From: Akkermansia muciniphila
Lineage (GTDB): Bacteria; Verrucomicrobiota; Verrucomicrobiia; Verrucomicrobiales; Akkermansiaceae
Length of the DNA stretch: 7,734 nucleotides
Reading direction: 5' to 3'
Assembly: GCA_945870545.1 (NCBI GenBank)
Contig: CAMBTF010000074.1
Span: forward strand, 1 to 7,734
Program-made: the position numbers and the translations under genes
Notes under the pieces: model-generated
Database searches by the model: none
The model's input: the letters and a program-made list of their open reading frames with translations, nothing else
Told to the model about the DNA's origin: nothing
Part shown: positions 5,839 through 7,734 of the stretch, one piece after another
How the letters are laid out: every line of letters starts with the position of its first letter
Position numbering within the stretch: position 1 is the first letter of the stretch

Positions 5839-7188
5839 TCAGAGGTGAAAGACCTTGTTGCCGGCCATGACCTCCTGGGTCTTTTCGTCAAAGGTGACCC
5901 GCTCACCCGTGCGGGCGGCAGCGTTTGACATGATCGTGGCGATGGAATGCTGGTAGCCAGCCTCCACCGGGGCGTGAGGTTGTTTGCGGGAGCGGATGCA
6001 CTCCAACCAGTTCCTCATGTGGGCGGTGGTGATTGCGTCCGCGCCGGTATTCGCCGAGGTGGCGACCTCGGCAGGAACCTCAAGTTTGGAGGTCTCTAGC
6101 AGGTTGGGTTTGAGACCCATTACAGCGGCTTCCTTTTCGGGCATGCCGCCATTGGGAGTCACCTGGTTGGTTAAAAGATTGAGTTCGCCTCCGTTTGAAT
6201 AATAGATCTCCTTGGTGCCGCCAGCCGAGTTGCTGTTGCGTGAGCCGAAGGTGACCTGAAAACCGCTGGAGGGATCATCCAGGGGACCGTAGTCAAAAAC
6301 ACAGGTCATCGTGTCCCAGTTGCTGCGGCCATCTTTCCATTGATAGATTCCGCCGTTGGCCACCACCGAACGTGGGTGGGGGAGGCCGGTGAACCAGTGA
6401 ACGGTGTCGATTTGATGGCTCATCCATTGGCCGGGGATGCCGGAGGAGTAGGGCCAGAAAAGACGATACTCGAGGTACTTGCGGGGGTCGAATTTGTCAT
6501 CCGGCCGATTGCAGAGGAAGCGTTTCCAGTCGGTGTCCTGTTCCTTGAGCTTGGCCACAGCGGCGCTGCGGCGCCATCTGCCGGGCTCATTCACGTTCCA
6601 TGTCATTTCAGCGGCCACAATCGGTCCGAATTTCCCGGCCTTGAGGAAATCATGAGCCGCGTGATAGAAGCGTCCCGAGCGGCGCTGTGAACCGATTTGT
6701 ATGATCCGATCGGACTCTTTGGCCACTTTGAGAGCGGCACGAGCATCCTGCATGGTTTCGGCAAACGGCTTTTCGCAATAAACGTCGCAGCCAGCTTGAA
6801 TCGCCTCAATGGCATGCAGGGCGTGCTGAAAATCTGCCGTCGAGATGATCACTGCGTCGGGCTTCGCCTTCTCATAAAGCTCCTCATTGTTCCGGTAGGT
6901 GGCGATGTCTTGGTTGAAGTGCTTGGCGAAATAGGCCTTGGCATCGTCCCGGCGGACGCTCCAGAGATCGGAGACTCCCACGCATTCGCAGTTGAATTCA
7001 GCCATCAGTCCTTTCAAGGCCGGGAGCAGCGAACTGTTAAGGCGGTCTGAAAACCCGACGATTCCAATTCGGATTTTATCATTTGCGCCAAAAATACGAC
7101 CTTGCGCGCGGGCCGTTTGAAACGATGGGGAAATGAGTAAGCCGAGGGTGCCAAGGGTGCCCGTCCGGAGGATTTTGCGTCGATTCAT
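5839..7188 (-). CDS. Tat-exported Gfo/Idh/MocA family oxidoreductase
   Basis: This 449-residue NAD(P)-dependent dehydrogenase is the first gene of a two-gene operon. The N-terminus MNRRKILRTGTLGTLGLL carries a twin-arginine signal; ARAQG at 26-30 is a plausible cleavage site. The Rossmann fold begins at KIRIGIVG (38-45), with acidic Asp74 at the end of strand 2 (VGVSDLW). The family motif CEKPF is at 138-142 (Lys140 catalytic), and the Asp-x-x-His pair Asp261/His264 lies in HQIDTVHW. The third glycine of the GxGxxG fingerprint is replaced (GIVGFSDR), which is unusual. The C-terminal half (about 170-420) is the usual alpha/beta sugar-binding domain. It probably oxidises a sugar or glycoside hydroxyl, and its partner may process the product. 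An in-frame stop at 7207-7209 limits the start to this ATG. No Shine-Dalgarno is visible (CTACCAGACC). Confidence 0.95.
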   Translation of the reverse strand: MNRRKILRTGTLGTLGLLISPSFQTARAQGRIFGANDKIRIGIVGFSDRLNSSLLPALKGLMAEFNCECVGVSDLWSVRRDDAKAYFAKHFNQDIATYRNNEELYEKAKPDAVIISTADFQHALHAIEAIQAGCDVYCEKPFAETMQDARAALKVAKESDRIIQIGSQRRSGRFYHAAHDFLKAGKFGPIVAAEMTWNVNEPGRWRRSAAVAKLKEQDTDWKRFLCNRPDDKFDPRKYLEYRLFWPYSSGIPGQWMSHQIDTVHWFTGLPHPRSVVANGGIYQWKDGRSNWDTMTCVFDYGPLDDPSSGFQVTFGSRNSNSAGGTKEIYYSNGGELNLLTNQVTPNGGMPEKEAAVMGLKPNLLETSKLEVPAEVATSANTGADAITTAHMRNWLECIRSRKQPHAPVEAGYQHSIATIMSNAAARTGERVTFDEKTQEVMAGNKVFHL

Positions 7189-7398
7189 GGTCTGGTAGTT
7201 TGATTTTTAAATGACCCAACCAAAACGTCTGGTGGAACCTCCATCTTTCATGGAGTCGAATTCACCGGGCGATTATTGAGCTTATCTAGTTGTTGAAGGG
7301 GCAACGAAAAATGTCAAACAGTGATTACGAAACCTAACTTTAGACCTCAAATTCGCCTTCTCAAGGACGACCAGCACCTCGAATGCGCCGAATAACGG
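7189..7398. promoter_or_regulatory. Leader/promoter region of the oxidoreductase operon
   Basis: This 210-bp gap lies between two minus-strand genes. On the minus strand there is an exact TTGACA (7317-7312). The nearest -10-like box, TAGATA (7288-7283), is 23 nt away, too far for a standard sigma-70 promoter, so the pairing is doubtful. No intrinsic terminator with a T-tract was found downstream of the helical-repeat gene. An inverted repeat within this region is listed separately. Confidence 0.35.
7239..7255. repeat. Inverted repeat in the operon leader
   Basis: Perfect inverted repeat CTCCAT, spacer CTTTC, ATGGAG, about 50 nt upstream of the oxidoreductase start. It could be an operator half-site pair or a small leader hairpin. 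Six base pairs can occur by chance. Confidence 0.3.
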
Positions 7399-7734
7399 TC
7401 AGTCGCGACCGCGTCCCCGGCGATCACCACCCCACATCGGGCGACCGCTGAGCAGACGCTGTTTCATGTCGTCGTTAATGAAATCGGTGCCGTTGATGAA
7501 TTCGGTGGCGGCGGCTTTGTCCTCCTGCATCCAGCGGGCAGCGACGATTCCTGTCGCCCTGTTTCTGCTGCCCTCGTTGGTGATCATGCCGGCCACCTCG
7601 ACAAGTTCGGCGGGCTTGGATGAGCGGTTGCTCCAGATGTAGCTTTCCGCGGCGCTGTCTCTTACAACGGGCGAAGTCTGGGCTTTGATGAAACCGACAG
7701 CCGCATTGTTATCCGCAGACGCCCAGATCGGCAT
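7399..7734 (-). CDS. Helical-repeat protein, C-terminal part (partial at window edge)
   Basis: The visible 111 residues end at a TGA and begin with an ATG exactly at the window edge. The true start probably lies beyond it, because the repeat pattern is already under way. Trp4, Trp34 and Trp68 recur every 30-34 residues, each followed by a polar/Ala-rich helix (WASADNNAAVGFI, WSNRSSKPAELVEVAGMI, WMQEDKAAATEFI). This suggests a TPR- or Sel1-like alpha-solenoid. From memory, large exported or cell-envelope proteins of Verrucomicrobia carry similar W-x3-D-x2-AA-x2-(W/F) repeats; their function is unknown. The tail is short and Arg/Gly-rich (GGDRRGRGRD at 102-111), which may bind nucleic acid or a polyanion, or may be unstructured. 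No enzyme motif is visible. Confidence 0.75.
   Translation of the reverse strand: MPIWASADNNAAVGFIKAQTSPVVRDSAAESYIWSNRSSKPAELVEVAGMITNEGSRNRATGIVAARWMQEDKAAATEFINGTDFINDDMKQRLLSGRPMWGGDRRGRGRD

Overview
The window looks like chromosomal DNA from a Verrucomicrobiota bacterium, perhaps related to Luteolibacter or Haloferula. This is inferred from several traits together: high GC content, a Tat-exported Gfo/Idh/MocA oxidoreductase next to a Tat-exported sugar isomerase-like protein, a Trp-anchored helical-repeat protein, GC-rich hairpin repeats between genes, and starts that mostly lack a clear Shine-Dalgarno. No rRNA, tRNA, CRISPR array, phage gene or transposase was seen.

Layout: (1) Positions 1-445 hold no convincing gene. 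They contain two nearly identical 130-bp direct repeats 188 bp apart, each with two CCCC-loop hairpins, and a related hairpin between them in inverted orientation. (2) 446-2584 (-) encodes a 712-residue protein with the length and layout of Aas (acyltransferase domain plus acyl-ACP synthetase). Its AMP-forming ligase half looks intact, but its PlsC-like half has lost the catalytic motifs. (3) 2585-2871 is a divergent intergenic region with three 10-bp tandem units of the ATCCGTG type. (4) 2872-4463 (+) is a two-gene unit, shikimate kinase (aroK) and epoxyqueuosine reductase (queG), joined by an ATGA stop/start overlap. (5) 4464-4930 holds a decayed fragment resembling a CBM9/DOMON-like sugar-binding domain, with in-frame stops. 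(6) 7188-4931 (-) is a two-gene operon: a Tat-exported Gfo/Idh/MocA oxidoreductase followed 11 nt later by a Tat-exported xylose-isomerase-like TIM-barrel protein. (7) 7189-7398 is its leader or promoter region. (8) 7399-7734 (-) is the C-terminal part of a helical-repeat protein that may run off the window.

How the genes fit together: aroK (chorismate pathway) and queG (last step of queuosine synthesis) are housekeeping genes that are probably co-translated. The oxidoreductase/isomerase pair probably acts outside the cytoplasm on a sugar or sugar derivative, possibly by oxidation to a keto intermediate followed by isomerisation; the substrate cannot be read from the sequence. The Aas-like protein probably activates fatty acids for lipid recycling. 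I see no clear new multi-gene defence or mobile system. The least explained signals are the hairpin repeat block, the inactive acyltransferase half of the Aas-like protein, and the 10-bp periodic repeat.
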